Source: JBBRFH01 sp038224615 (GTDB taxonomy: Bacteria; Planctomycetota; Phycisphaerae; Tepidisphaerales; Tepidisphaeraceae). Taken from it: a DNA stretch of 17,879 nt. Shown here in pieces: positions 1 through 7,410 of the stretch; the first letter of the stretch is position 1, and the number at the start of each line of letters is the position of its first letter. The DNA lies in NCBI GenBank assembly GCA_038224615.1, contig JBBRFH010000037.1:1-17879 (forward strand), given 5' to 3'. The position numbers and the translations under genes were made by a program. Below the pieces are notes generated by a model, which saw only the letters and a program-made list of their open reading frames with translations, had not been told where the DNA came from and did no database searches.

Positions 1-1360
1 CCGCGCCCCCGGCCGGCTCGACGTGATGGGCGGGCTTGCCGCCAGCGACGGCGGGGGTGCGATGCTCTGCCATGCCACGCTCGGCGACGACTGCTGCGCC
101 GCCGTCGCGATCCAGCCGCGCGTCGATCGCAGTGTGCAGGTCTTTTCGTTTGACCTCTTCGACGAGCACAAGCCGTGTACGCTGGTGATCCCGCTCGACG
201 CGCTGGCGCTGCCGCTGGACGCGCTGAAGCGCGAGTTCGCCGAGCCCGGCCGAGCGTGGGCGGCGGGCGTCGTGGGCGCGCTGTCAATCCTGCACGATGA
301 ACACCACATCGACCTGCGCGATCCGTCGCTTCGCGGCTTCAACGTGGCGATCCAGAATCAGATTCCGCAGGGTGCCGGTCTCGCGGCGCACGCCGCGATC
401 GAAGTCGCTTCGATGACGGCGTTCGTCGATGCACAATCGCTGCGCGACGGGCTGGACGCGATGGCGCTGGCGCGGCTCTGTCGGCGCGTCGATTGCGAAC
501 TCGTCGGCGGTTCCCGGGGCATCGACGCCTTTGCCGCGCCCGCGGCCGGCGAAGAGGGCGATCTGACGCGACTGCTCACACAACCGCCGTTCGCGCTGCA
601 GCCGTCGCTCCGATTACCCGAGGGCGTCCGGGTCAATGCGATCGACAGTGGCGTCCGCCCGAGCGATGCCGATCGTCTGACCCGCAAGCGCGCGCGCGCC
701 GCCGCGATGATCGGGCACAAGCTGATCCTTGAGAAGATGCGCCAGCTCGGCAGCGCCGCGGGGCGCGCCCTGATCGCCGATCCGATGAACGGATTCCTCG
801 CGAACCTGGCGCTGGCGGACTACAAACGGTTCTTTCGCCCGTTCCTTCCCGAATCGCTGAAGGGCGGACAGTTCCTCCTCCAGCACCGCGCGACGCTCGA
901 CAAGCAGACGCAGATCGAGCCTGACGTGAACTACCCGGTGCAGCAGGCGACCGACCATTTCGTCTTCGACGCCAACCGCATCCGCGAGTTCATCCGCTAC
1001 ATCGAAGAGGCCGGCGAACGGTCGATTCGATCCCCCGAGCGGACGCTCCTGCTCGACAAAGCCGGACACCTGCTTTACGCGTCGCACATGGCGTACTTCA
1101 AGGACGCGCAATTGGCGTCCGACGATTGCGACGTGCTGATCGAGCTGATTCGCCAGCGCGAGCGCGCCGGCTTCTACGGTGCCCGCATGACCGCCGCAGG
1201 CAGCGGCGGGGTGGTCGCGGTGCTTTGCGATGCGGGGGAAGTGGTCGATGCCGCGCTCGACGAAATCCTCGCACAGTACGCCGGTAAAACAGGCAAGGTG
1301 CCGCGTAAGTTCACCGGCTCGGTCGCGAGTGCATGGACGGCGGGTACGAGCATCGTCTAA
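1..1360 (+). CDS. GHMP-family sugar kinase, galactokinase/L-arabinokinase-like (5' end missing)
   Basis: The frame is open from base 2, and the N-terminal GHMP motif RAPGRLDVMGG is read there (bases 2-34), so the gene starts left of the window; the GTG/ATG at 23-28 lie inside the motif. RAPGRLDVMGG is closest to plant-type L-arabinokinases, which make sugar 1-phosphates from ATP and free sugar in the cytoplasm. The ATP-loop region PQGAGLAAHAAIEVA (about 365-409) and the C-terminal YGARMTAAGSGG motif (about 1174-1209) place it in the GHMP superfamily. A GIDAF segment (about 519-533) is in the place of the catalytic Asp motif. Oddities: the SSS of the usual GLSSSAA loop is AAH, the usual GGGSGG is AAGSGG, and the Asp-Tyr of the arabinokinase GGIADYSG is Ala-Ser. 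The family is clear; substrate and even catalytic activity are open. It ends with tandem stops TAATAA. A sugar-phosphate mutase follows. Confidence 0.85.
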   Translation, partial: RAPGRLDVMGGLAASDGGGAMLCHATLGDDCCAAVAIQPRVDRSVQVFSFDLFDEHKPCTLVIPLDALALPLDALKREFAEPGRAWAAGVVGALSILHDEHHIDLRDPSLRGFNVAIQNQIPQGAGLAAHAAIEVASMTAFVDAQSLRDGLDAMALARLCRRVDCELVGGSRGIDAFAAPAAGEEGDLTRLLTQPPFALQPSLRLPEGVRVNAIDSGVRPSDADRLTRKRARAAAMIGHKLILEKMRQLGSAAGRALIADPMNGFLANLALADYKRFFRPFLPESLKGGQFLLQHRATLDKQTQIEPDVNYPVQQATDHFVFDANRIREFIRYIEEAGERSIRSPERTLLLDKAGHLLYASHMAYFKDAQLASDDCDVLIELIRQRERAGFYGARMTAAGSGGVVAVLCDAGEVVDAALDEILAQYAGKTGKVPRKFTGSVASAWTAGTSIV

Positions 1361-1488
1361 TAAGCAGACGCTCTGCGAATCGTCACGAGCTTCGTCCTTC
1401 CCGTTTCAGCCTTGCTTTCGGGGAATCCCGCATGTTCCGCGATAAAGATAGGACTAGACACTCTTTTGATCTGCGGTAGCATCGGTTC
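1361..1488. other. Intergenic spacer with promoter of the phosphohexomutase gene
   Basis: This 128-base spacer separates the kinase from the mutase. A small perfect hairpin (GCAGA, loop CGC, TCTGC at 1364-1376) follows the kinase stop but has no T-tract, so it is at best a weak terminator. The 3' third is relatively AT-rich and holds the promoter listed separately. No coding or RNA gene is seen. Confidence 0.5.
1455..1482 (+). promoter_or_regulatory. Candidate sigma70-type promoter, leaderless, for the phosphohexomutase
   Basis: TAGACA (1455-1460, five of six matches to TTGACA) is followed after 16 bases by TAGCAT (1477-1482, TANNNT type). Only six bases separate the -10 box from the ATG at 1489, so transcription would start at or next to the start codon. 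There is no Shine-Dalgarno before the ATG, which agrees with a leaderless mRNA. Prediction from sequence only. Confidence 0.5.
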
Positions 1489-2991
1489 ATGCACCTCGCC
1501 GATCCCATCAAGGTTTATGACGCGCGATGGGAAGCGAGCGAGTTCGACGACCGGCAGATCACGCGGCTGTTCGAGGCAACGTTCCTGTATGCGTACGAAC
1601 TGGGTGTAAAAGCCGTCACCTTCGGTCGCGATGCGCGTCTAGCGGCGGGGCATGTGCTGGAACTCGGCGTCGAAACGGCGCTGCGCGGCGGGTTCGATGT
1701 TTTCGTCAATCCATCGCCCATCTCCACCTGCCAAAGCTATTTCAACACGCTCTACGTCTCGCAGGAAAACCATGCGACGATGGGCCTGACGGTCACCGCT
1801 TCGCACAACCCGGCGCAGTACGTCGGCGTGAAGTTTACCGTGCCGGTCGTACACGCGATCGGTTACGACTGCGGCCCGGCCGGCGGGCTGCGGCGCGTGC
1901 GCGAGCTGTACCACTCGACGGCTCACCTGCCGCGGTGTGTACAGGGCAAACTGCAATTGATCGACCTGCAGGATGAATACCTGCGTTTCTCACTCAAGAC
2001 GGCCGGCGTCGAAGCCGGTGACCTCGACGGGTTGCGGGTCGTGCTCGACGCCTTCAATGGCTCGGCGGGACCGGAGATCCACGCGGCGCTGACCGGCGCG
2101 GGGGCGAGTGTGCAATCGCGACGGCTGATCCCGGACGGCAGCTTCCCCACGGGATCTCCGAATCCGACGAGCCAGGGCAAGATGACCGACGCGATCCGCC
2201 TCGCCGAAGAGACCGACGCGCACCTGGTTATCGGGGTCGACGGCGACGGCGACCGCATCGTCTTCGGCGACCGGCGCGGCATCCTCACCGCGGGGTTTGC
2301 GTTCGTTCCGATCCTCGCCAGTTGCCTCGAATCGGCCGACACGTCCAACGGCGCGCCGCCGGTGCTCTACGACCCGAAGGTCTCGCCGCTGGCGCTCGCG
2401 GAGTGGGGCAAGCTCGGCGCCAAGCCGGTCCTGTTCCGCAACGGGCACTCGCAGATCAAAGACTACATGACGACCATCACCGCGCTGGCGGCGGCCGAGG
2501 AGAGCGGGCACTACTATCACCGCCTCAAGCTCGGCGATCTCGTCATCTCCGGCGAAAACTCCACCGTCACCATCCTCCTGCTCGCCAAGGCGATTCAGCG
2601 CGATCCGAAACTGATGGACGCGCTCTGGAAGATGCAGGACCAGGTCGTCACCACCGGCGAATTCAACTACGTCTTCCACGACGACGCCACGCGCGACGCG
2701 GCGCTTAAGGCGGTCGTAAATCAGTTCATCGACGACGGCGCGAAGATCGCCACGACCACCGAGGACGGCATCGACCTCGAAGGCACCTGCGTCAGCAAAG
2801 GGGTGCGCCTCGATCCCGGCGCCGCGACACTGGAGGCCGGCTGGTACAGCGGCTACTTCCGCGTCGCGACCAATGAAAAAGGCGTCGTCCGCTCGTATCT
2901 GTCGGCCGGCGAAAAGCAGGCGTGCCATCGCGCCGAACAATCGGTGCGCGACATCCTGGCCAGGCAGTTTCAGGGCAAGGTCATCGAGTAA
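1489..2991 (+). CDS. Phosphohexomutase (phosphoglucomutase/phosphomannomutase family)
   Basis: A 500-residue member of the alpha-D-phosphohexomutase superfamily, which interconverts hexose 1- and 6-phosphates through a phosphoserine and a bisphosphate intermediate in the cytoplasm. The order of motifs is canonical: active-site TASHNP with Ser105, metal loop DGDGDR (251-256), sugar-binding EESGH (337-341), and a C-terminal phosphate-binding domain with RVATNEKG (458-465) in place of the more usual RxSxTEP. The length fits the family (about 450-550). The start at 1489 is supported by a promoter directly upstream and by the lack of any conserved sequence before it. It follows a GHMP sugar kinase, so a shared role in sugar-phosphate or nucleotide-sugar supply is plausible. 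Glucose or mannose specificity cannot be settled from motifs alone. Confidence 0.9.
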   Translation: MHLADPIKVYDARWEASEFDDRQITRLFEATFLYAYELGVKAVTFGRDARLAAGHVLELGVETALRGGFDVFVNPSPISTCQSYFNTLYVSQENHATMGLTVTASHNPAQYVGVKFTVPVVHAIGYDCGPAGGLRRVRELYHSTAHLPRCVQGKLQLIDLQDEYLRFSLKTAGVEAGDLDGLRVVLDAFNGSAGPEIHAALTGAGASVQSRRLIPDGSFPTGSPNPTSQGKMTDAIRLAEETDAHLVIGVDGDGDRIVFGDRRGILTAGFAFVPILASCLESADTSNGAPPVLYDPKVSPLALAEWGKLGAKPVLFRNGHSQIKDYMTTITALAAAEESGHYYHRLKLGDLVISGENSTVTILLLAKAIQRDPKLMDALWKMQDQVVTTGEFNYVFHDDATRDAALKAVVNQFIDDGAKIATTTEDGIDLEGTCVSKGVRLDPGAATLEAGWYSGYFRVATNEKGVVRSYLSAGEKQACHRAEQSVRDILARQFQGKVIE

Positions 2992-3044
2992 GCTGATCCC
3001 CAGCGCAGGGAAGCGCGATCGACTGAAGTTTAGGACTGATCGCT

Positions 3045-3530
3045 ATGAAAACGTTGAGCGTCCACGAAATACCGGAGATTACGCTGTTGTACGTGCCATG
3101 CGTCGTCACGCGCGACACGATGCCCCGCGAAGTGCCCCCGCTGCTCGATCGCCTGACGTCGGCGGTGGCGTCGGCGGGGCTTAAGCCGCAGGGTAACGCC
3201 ATGCTCGTTTACCGCGGCGGCGGCGACTACGGCGACGACGGCTTCGCGCTTTGGGTCGGGCTGCCGATGCCCGCCGGCACGCAGGCGTTCGGCGATTTCA
3301 GCGTGGCACGCCTGCCGGGATTCCGCTGCGCCACCCGCGTTCATGTCGGCCCGACCGACAACGTCGATGAGGCCTACGGCGATCTCCTGCAGCACATCCA
3401 CGACGCCAATCTCGAGCCCACGCCCGAGATCCGCGAGGAATACCTGCACCACGAACCCGCGCACCCCGACAACGATGTCACATGGCTGCAGATCGGCGTG
3501 CGGCAGACCACGATTCTCAGTCAGCCGTAA
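3045..3530 (+). CDS. Stand-alone GyrI-like effector-binding domain protein
   Basis: A 161-residue protein that matches the general pattern of the GyrI-like/AraC effector-binding fold: a short N-terminal strand (VHEIPEITLLYV), a middle helix (PREVPPLLDRLTSAVASAG), and later strands with the motif FALWVGLPMPAG before a C-terminal EEYLHHEPAHPDNDVTWLQIGV segment. The fold binds small molecules, either as part of MerR/AraC regulators or, as here, without a DNA-binding domain. No signal peptide or membrane segment is present. It lies 53 bases after the phosphohexomutase stop on the same strand, so co-transcription is possible. An AGGA (3032-3035) nine bases before the ATG is a modest ribosome site. 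The ligand is unknown. Confidence 0.7.
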   Translation: MKTLSVHEIPEITLLYVPCVVTRDTMPREVPPLLDRLTSAVASAGLKPQGNAMLVYRGGGDYGDDGFALWVGLPMPAGTQAFGDFSVARLPGFRCATRVHVGPTDNVDEAYGDLLQHIHDANLEPTPEIREEYLHHEPAHPDNDVTWLQIGVRQTTILSQP

Positions 3531-3626
3531 TCAGAAGCCGGAAAACAAAAGCGCGCTGAAGGGCGGACGAGAGGCTCGCGGCTTTCCCGTTCCGCGCCGC
3601 TCCTGAAGCCAGGTTGTCTCAGAATG

Positions 3627-3646
3627 GGCCGGCTACTCGGCCGGCC
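3627..3646. repeat. GC-rich inverted repeat in the convergent junction
   Basis: GGCCGGC (3627-3633) and GCCGGCC (3640-3646) can form a perfect seven-base-pair stem with a six-base loop. It overlaps the stop codon of the minus-strand membrane protein gene (TAG, 3635-3633) and lies about 97 bases after the plus-strand gene's stop. It could end readthrough from the plus-strand gene, but there is no T-tract. Confidence 0.35.
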
Positions 3647-4091
3647 AGAGCGGGATGCCATCGCGACGGTCGAACGCCATCACGCTCAGCAGTCCGGCGT
3701 AGAAGATCGTTCCGCCGGCGACGTAGGCGAAGTTCAGCGTCCACGACAGGCCGTCGACGTACGACGTGCTGAACCAGTCCGAAAAGGTCGCAATCGGTAT
3801 CTGCCGCAGGTGCGCCCAGGTCGCCACCAGGCACGCCGCGAAGAACACAGCCCATCCGCCGGCCAGCAGCAGGAGCGACACACACCGCAACTGGAACGGC
3901 CGATCCACGCCCGAATCAACGATCACAGGCTTGGTAAGCCACCGCTTGAATGACCACACGAGTTCCAACGAACACCTCGCGCTGACAAAAAAACAGCCCC
4001 ACGAAACGACACCGCGACACCGCCGACGCAGAAAAAGTGAGTGCGCGATAAGTCGATCCATCGACCGGCGCATCACCGGCGATCCATCCAT
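3633..4091 (-). CDS. Small membrane protein of unknown function
   Basis: I do not recognise a family. With the start at 4091 the product has 152 residues. The C-terminal two thirds look like a genuine membrane protein: a hydrophobic segment CVSLLLLAGGWAVFFAACLV, a polar loop ending near YVDGLSWT, a second segment LNFAYVAGGTIFYAGLLSV, and a short charged tail ending DGIPLWPAE. The ATG at 4091 is chosen because a GGAGG (4098-4102) precedes it by six bases and a promoter lies further upstream. The first roughly 45 residues are Arg/Cys-rich and less convincing. A shorter form from GTG at 3959 (108 residues) or TTG at 3968 would keep both membrane segments. It is convergent with the GyrI-like gene. 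Confidence 0.55.
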   Translation of the reverse strand: MDGSPVMRRSMDRLIAHSLFLRRRCRGVVSWGCFFVSARCSLELVWSFKRWLTKPVIVDSGVDRPFQLRCVSLLLLAGGWAVFFAACLVATWAHLRQIPIATFSDWFSTSYVDGLSWTLNFAYVAGGTIFYAGLLSVMAFDRRDGIPLWPAE

Positions 4092-4295
4092 GAATCGCCT
4101 CCGGATTGGCAGCATCAAAAACGCGTCGGCCCGAGAAACAACGGTTGATCCGTTGCAGCCGACGGCCGGGAGTGTAGCCACCACGAAAGCGGACCACAAC
4201 CTTTAATTAAGAAAAGTTCATCGAAGAAACGCCGGAAAGTCACGCTAAGAACCGGTCACTCGGGCTGCGGTCTTCCGCACGGTCCACGTTGCCGC
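4092..4295. other. Spacer between diguanylate cyclase and small membrane protein
   Basis: This spacer holds the promoter and ribosome site of the membrane protein gene and the 3' flank of the cyclase. The nine-base word CGATCCATC occurs twice nearby, at 4054-4062 and 4080-4088, around the chosen start codon. No other gene is seen. Confidence 0.4.
4171..4199 (-). promoter_or_regulatory. Candidate promoter of the small membrane protein gene
   Basis: On the minus strand TTGTGG (4199-4194) is followed after exactly 17 bases by TACACT (4176-4171). Directly upstream of the -35 box is an AT-rich tract with TTAATTAA (4203-4210) that resembles an UP element. The predicted transcript start is near 4164, giving a leader of about 70 bases to the ATG at 4091. 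Prediction only. Confidence 0.45.
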
Positions 4296-5348
4296 TCAGG
4301 CCACGCGCTGTTCGTTTTTCGGACGTGCGTGCTTGATGGCATAGAGGCGCTCGTCGGCGAGCGCGAGCAGTTGCTCGGCGGGGTTGGCGGCACCGGCGAT
4401 GTCGGTGAGCGACGCCATGCCGATCGAGAGCCGGGGGCGGCGGGGGAGTTGGCGGTGGTGCCTGGTGAGGCCATCGACGAGTTGCTTGAGTCGGTCGGCC
4501 AGCGTGGTGGCGGCCGCCAGGTCGGCGCCGGGGAGCACGATGACGAATTCATCGCCGCCGAAGCGAAACGCGTGATCCGTCTCGCGTAACGCCGAGCGCA
4601 TCAGTTGGCCGATCGAGCGCAGCAGCTCGTCGCCCGCCTGGTGGCCGAGCGTGTCGTTAAGCGTCTTGAAATGATCGACGTCGATCATCAGCAGTTGCAG
4701 CGGCTGGGCCTTGGATTTGCAGTCGCGCACGACGCGGGGGAACTCGATCTCCATGGCTCGGCGGCTCAGCAATCCGGTGAGGATGTCGCGCGACGCCTGC
4801 GCTTGCAGCGAGCCGAGCTTGCGTTCCAGCGCATCGGTCCGATTGACAACGCGATGCTCGATCTCCGCGTGCAGTTCCGCGACGCGCGACCGGCTGGAAC
4901 GCACCTGGTGAAGCAGTTCGCGAAGCGGCTCCCGCAACGCCGCCACGCCGCCGTCGACACGGTTGAGTTCATCGAGCGGGGCTTCGCCCTTGTTCAATTC
5001 GTCGAGCAGCTTGATTAGTCGCGTCATCGGCCGACGCCAGTGGACGACCTGATGGACGATCGCGCCGGCAATCAGCAGCGCGACGACCGCCAATAACAGC
5101 GCAGCCAACGGTGCGGAGGTGACGAACCGCGCATGGGTATCGGAGAGGGCCCACGACGCGACATACACCGTTCCAACAAACACGGCGGCCGCGCCCAAGC
5201 CCTGAATAGCCATCGTCTTCCAGCGCATGGGCGTGGTCGACGAGGCGTCGGCAGGGGGAATCGCTTCAGACACATCACCGGTATCGGCCGCCTGCGAGCC
5301 GGAGTTAACGAGAACGCGTCCGGCAACGGATGCAGATTCCCGTGCCAT
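4296..5348 (-). CDS. Membrane-bound diguanylate cyclase (GGDEF domain)
   Basis: A 350-residue protein that should make cyclic di-GMP from two GTP. Two transmembrane helices (about 47-68 and 80-103) are followed by a HAMP/coiled-coil-like linker (about 105-185) and a GGDEF domain (about 187-345). The active-site motif is intact, GGDEF at 264-268, and the product-inhibition I-site RETD (256-259) sits five residues before it. The domain entry motif DILTGLLSRRAME and the substrate segment IDVDHFKTLND are also standard. The short loop between the two helices leaves almost no periplasmic sensor, so the input may come through the membrane or from a partner. The ATG at 5348 has no clear Shine-Dalgarno; an internal ATG at 5228 (Met41) is an alternative that keeps both helices. 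It is divergent from the transhydrogenase gene, with 95 bases between. Confidence 0.92.
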   Translation of the reverse strand: MARESASVAGRVLVNSGSQAADTGDVSEAIPPADASSTTPMRWKTMAIQGLGAAAVFVGTVYVASWALSDTHARFVTSAPLAALLLAVVALLIAGAIVHQVVHWRRPMTRLIKLLDELNKGEAPLDELNRVDGGVAALREPLRELLHQVRSSRSRVAELHAEIEHRVVNRTDALERKLGSLQAQASRDILTGLLSRRAMEIEFPRVVRDCKSKAQPLQLLMIDVDHFKTLNDTLGHQAGDELLRSIGQLMRSALRETDHAFRFGGDEFVIVLPGADLAAATTLADRLKQLVDGLTRHHRQLPRRPRLSIGMASLTDIAGAANPAEQLLALADERLYAIKHARPKNEQRVA

Positions 5349-5443
5349 TGCCGGATCGCGTCACCGTCATTAATCGCGCAGCCGATGCGACCGATACGAA
5401 CGACAGGCAGCGAACCACCCGTGGAACCAGGAGCAGCACCGCG

Positions 5444-6871
5444 ATGAGCCAACAAAGCTTCGACGTGATCGTCATCGGCAGCGGCCCGGCGGGACAGAAG
5501 GCGGCGCTCAGCGCCGCCAAACTCGGCCGGCGCGTCGCGCTCGTCGACCGCCAGGAATCGTTCGGCGGCGTGTGCATTCACACCGGCACGATTCCGTCCA
5601 AGGCCATCCGCGAGGCCGTTCTGCATCTGACCGGCATGAATCTCCGCCAGGTCTACGGCGAGAGCTACTCGGTGAAGCAGGACATCACCATGCAGGACCT
5701 GCTGCACCGCGCCCACCACGTCATCCGCACCGAGACCGAAGTCACCCGCAACCAGATGCGCCGCAATCGCATCGAGCTGTTCTACGGCATGGCGAGTTTC
5801 GTCGATGCCAATGTGATCTCGATCGCCCGCAGTGATGACGAACACATCGAGATCCGCGGCGACAACATCCTGATTGCCGTCGGCACCGAGCCGGCCCGGC
5901 CGACCACTGTGCCGTTCACGCCCGGTCGAGTGATCGACAGCACCGAATTGCTCTCGCTCACCACGCTGCCGCGCAGCATGACGATCGTCGGCGGCGGGGT
6001 CATCGGCACCGAGTACGCCTGCATGCTGGCGGCGGTCGGCGTCAAGATCACGCTCGTCGACACCCGCCCCAAGCTGCTGGAGTTTGTCGATGACGAACTC
6101 ATCGAAGCCCTGCAGTTCCGCCTCCGCGACATCGGCGTGCGGTTGCGCCTCGGCGAGTCGGTCGCGAATATCGAATTGGTCGGAGACGATGTCGTGGCCA
6201 CGATGGCGAGCAACAAGCAGATCCATTCCCAGACGCTGCTCTATTGCATTGGAAGGCAAGGCGCGACCGCGAGCCTGAACCTCGTGAAGGCCGGCCTCAG
6301 CGCCGACAACCGCGGGCGCTTGAAGGTGAACGAGCATTTCCAGACCGAGGTCGGCCACATCTACGCCGCCGGCGATGTCATCGGCTTCCCCGCACTGGCG
6401 GCGACGAGCATGGAGCAAGGCCGGCTCGCCAGTTGCCACATGTTCCGCCAGTACGCCGAAGCGCCCAATCCGCTGTACCCGCTGGGCATCTACACGATCC
6501 CCGAAATCAGTCTGGTCGGGCAGACCGAGCAGCAACTGACCCAGCAGGGCATCCCGTACGAAGTCGGCATCGCCCGCTACCGCGAGATCGCAAGAGGCCA
6601 ACTCATCGCCGACCCGCACGGGCTGCTCAAGCTGCTGTTCCACCCGCAATCGCGCCGCCTGCTCGGCGTCCACGCCTTCGGTACCGGCGCCACCGAGCTG
6701 ATCCACATCGGCCAAACCGTCATGGCCGCCGGGATGCCGATCGACTACTTCGTCGAAAGCGTCTTCAACTACCCGACGCTGGCCGAGTGCTACAAGGTGG
6801 CGGCGCTGGACGGCATCAACCGCGTCCGCGTCGTTGCCGATGAGGTCGTCGCGATCAAAGACGCGGCGTGA
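5444..6871 (+). CDS. sthA: Soluble pyridine nucleotide transhydrogenase (Si-specific)
   Basis: A 475-residue FAD enzyme of the disulfide-reductase superfamily, expected to move hydride between NADPH and NAD+ in the cytoplasm. FAD-binding GSGPAG lies at 12-17. The redox-motif position reads GGVCIHTGTIPSK: Cys44 is present, but the second Cys of CxxxxC is Thr49, as in SthA and unlike true disulfide reductases. The second nucleotide fold starts at IVGGGVIGTEYA (about 182). The second FAD motif YAAGDVIGFP and the C-terminal segment FNYPTLAECYKVAALDG, which replaces the His-Glu pair of the reductases, agree with SthA. The start at 5444 is preferred because AGGAG (5429-5433) lies ten bases upstream and the protein then begins directly with the FAD fold; an in-frame extension to 5330 would overlap the divergent cyclase gene. 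Confidence 0.92.
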   Translation: MSQQSFDVIVIGSGPAGQKAALSAAKLGRRVALVDRQESFGGVCIHTGTIPSKAIREAVLHLTGMNLRQVYGESYSVKQDITMQDLLHRAHHVIRTETEVTRNQMRRNRIELFYGMASFVDANVISIARSDDEHIEIRGDNILIAVGTEPARPTTVPFTPGRVIDSTELLSLTTLPRSMTIVGGGVIGTEYACMLAAVGVKITLVDTRPKLLEFVDDELIEALQFRLRDIGVRLRLGESVANIELVGDDVVATMASNKQIHSQTLLYCIGRQGATASLNLVKAGLSADNRGRLKVNEHFQTEVGHIYAAGDVIGFPALAATSMEQGRLASCHMFRQYAEAPNPLYPLGIYTIPEISLVGQTEQQLTQQGIPYEVGIARYREIARGQLIADPHGLLKLLFHPQSRRLLGVHAFGTGATELIHIGQTVMAAGMPIDYFVESVFNYPTLAECYKVAALDGINRVRVVADEVVAIKDAA

Positions 6872-6913
6872 TGAAAAACGCGGGCGTGATCTGGTCCACT
6901 GACGCATGTGGTC

Positions 6914-6933
6914 GGGAGCGATAAATCGCCCCC
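6914..6933 (+). terminator. sthA: Candidate hairpin terminator after the transhydrogenase gene
   Basis: GGGAGCGA (6914-6921), loop TAAA, TCGCCCCC (6926-6933) form a stem of seven pairs with one A-C mismatch, 42 bases after the stop codon. There is no T-tract, so an intrinsic terminator is only a possibility. Confidence 0.3.
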
Positions 6934-7156
6934 TACGATGCTCGGATCCGTCGCCATTCCCCGTCCGCCGCAAACCCGACGCCATGCCACGGCACCCGGC
7001 AACGAAAATGCGTTGGAGCGTTACATCCCCCTCAGCGGTCCCCTTTGCCGAAGACCGCCCGCTCAGCGTGCGATCAGCTCCAGCGCGCAGACTTCGCCCT
7101 TTTTTTCACAATGTTTCTCGCCGACGGCGGGGGTTGGCGGGGGTATAAATGAGGTC

Positions 7157-7200
7157 GGCGCGGGGGGTGCGCCGGGGTGCCGTTGCGCGCCAGTTTTTTT
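7157..7200 (+). terminator. Possible plus-strand terminator with T7 tract
   Basis: GGCGCG (7157-7162) can pair with CGCGCC (7186-7191), directly before AG and seven T residues (7194-7200). The same 5' arm can instead pair with GCGCC at 7169-7173, so two exclusive folds are possible. No transcript is known to enter this site except readthrough from sthA. Confidence 0.25.
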
Positions 7201-7394
7201 ATGCGGAGGGAGGTTTCTTTGGCGAGCTTAGTTGCGGGTTGTTGGCATGCCTTTCAGCGTTTGGCGAACGGTCCGGGCGGCGGTCTGGGCGGGAGCGGGC
7301 TACGCGATGTGACAGGCGTGCATCCCCCCTGTGCATGGCATCGCCGGCGCTAACCCATGGCCGGGCAGGGGGTTGCGTTTCGGGTGGGGGCGAA

Positions 7395-7410
7395 AAATGT
7401 ATCAAATGTA
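7395..7410. repeat. Tandem AAATGTA repeat in an AT-rich patch
   Basis: AAATGTA occurs at 7395-7401 and again at 7404-7410, separated by TC. The second copy also forms an imperfect inverted repeat with GCATTT further right (about 7419-7424) across GCGCGC. The function, if any, is unknown. Confidence 0.35.

Noticed and set aside
1364..1376. Hairpin after the GHMP kinase as intrinsic terminator
   Set aside because: Only five base pairs and no T-tract; kept as a remark in the spacer entry.
1990..2940. Minus-strand open frame of 316 codons opposite the phosphohexomutase
   Set aside because: Antisense to a gene with all catalytic motifs; no motif of its own.
5330..5443. N-terminal extension of the transhydrogenase
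   Set aside because: The FAD motif of the family begins within about ten residues of Met at 5444, which has a Shine-Dalgarno; the extension overlaps the divergent cyclase gene.
5072..6985. Minus-strand open frame of 637 codons opposite the transhydrogenase
   Set aside because: It overlaps a textbook SthA and the diguanylate cyclase N-terminus, and its composition is that of an antisense frame.
6908..7231. Small open frames in the convergent gap
   Set aside because: No ribosome site, no domain, uneven codon use and homopolymer runs; not distinguishable from chance.
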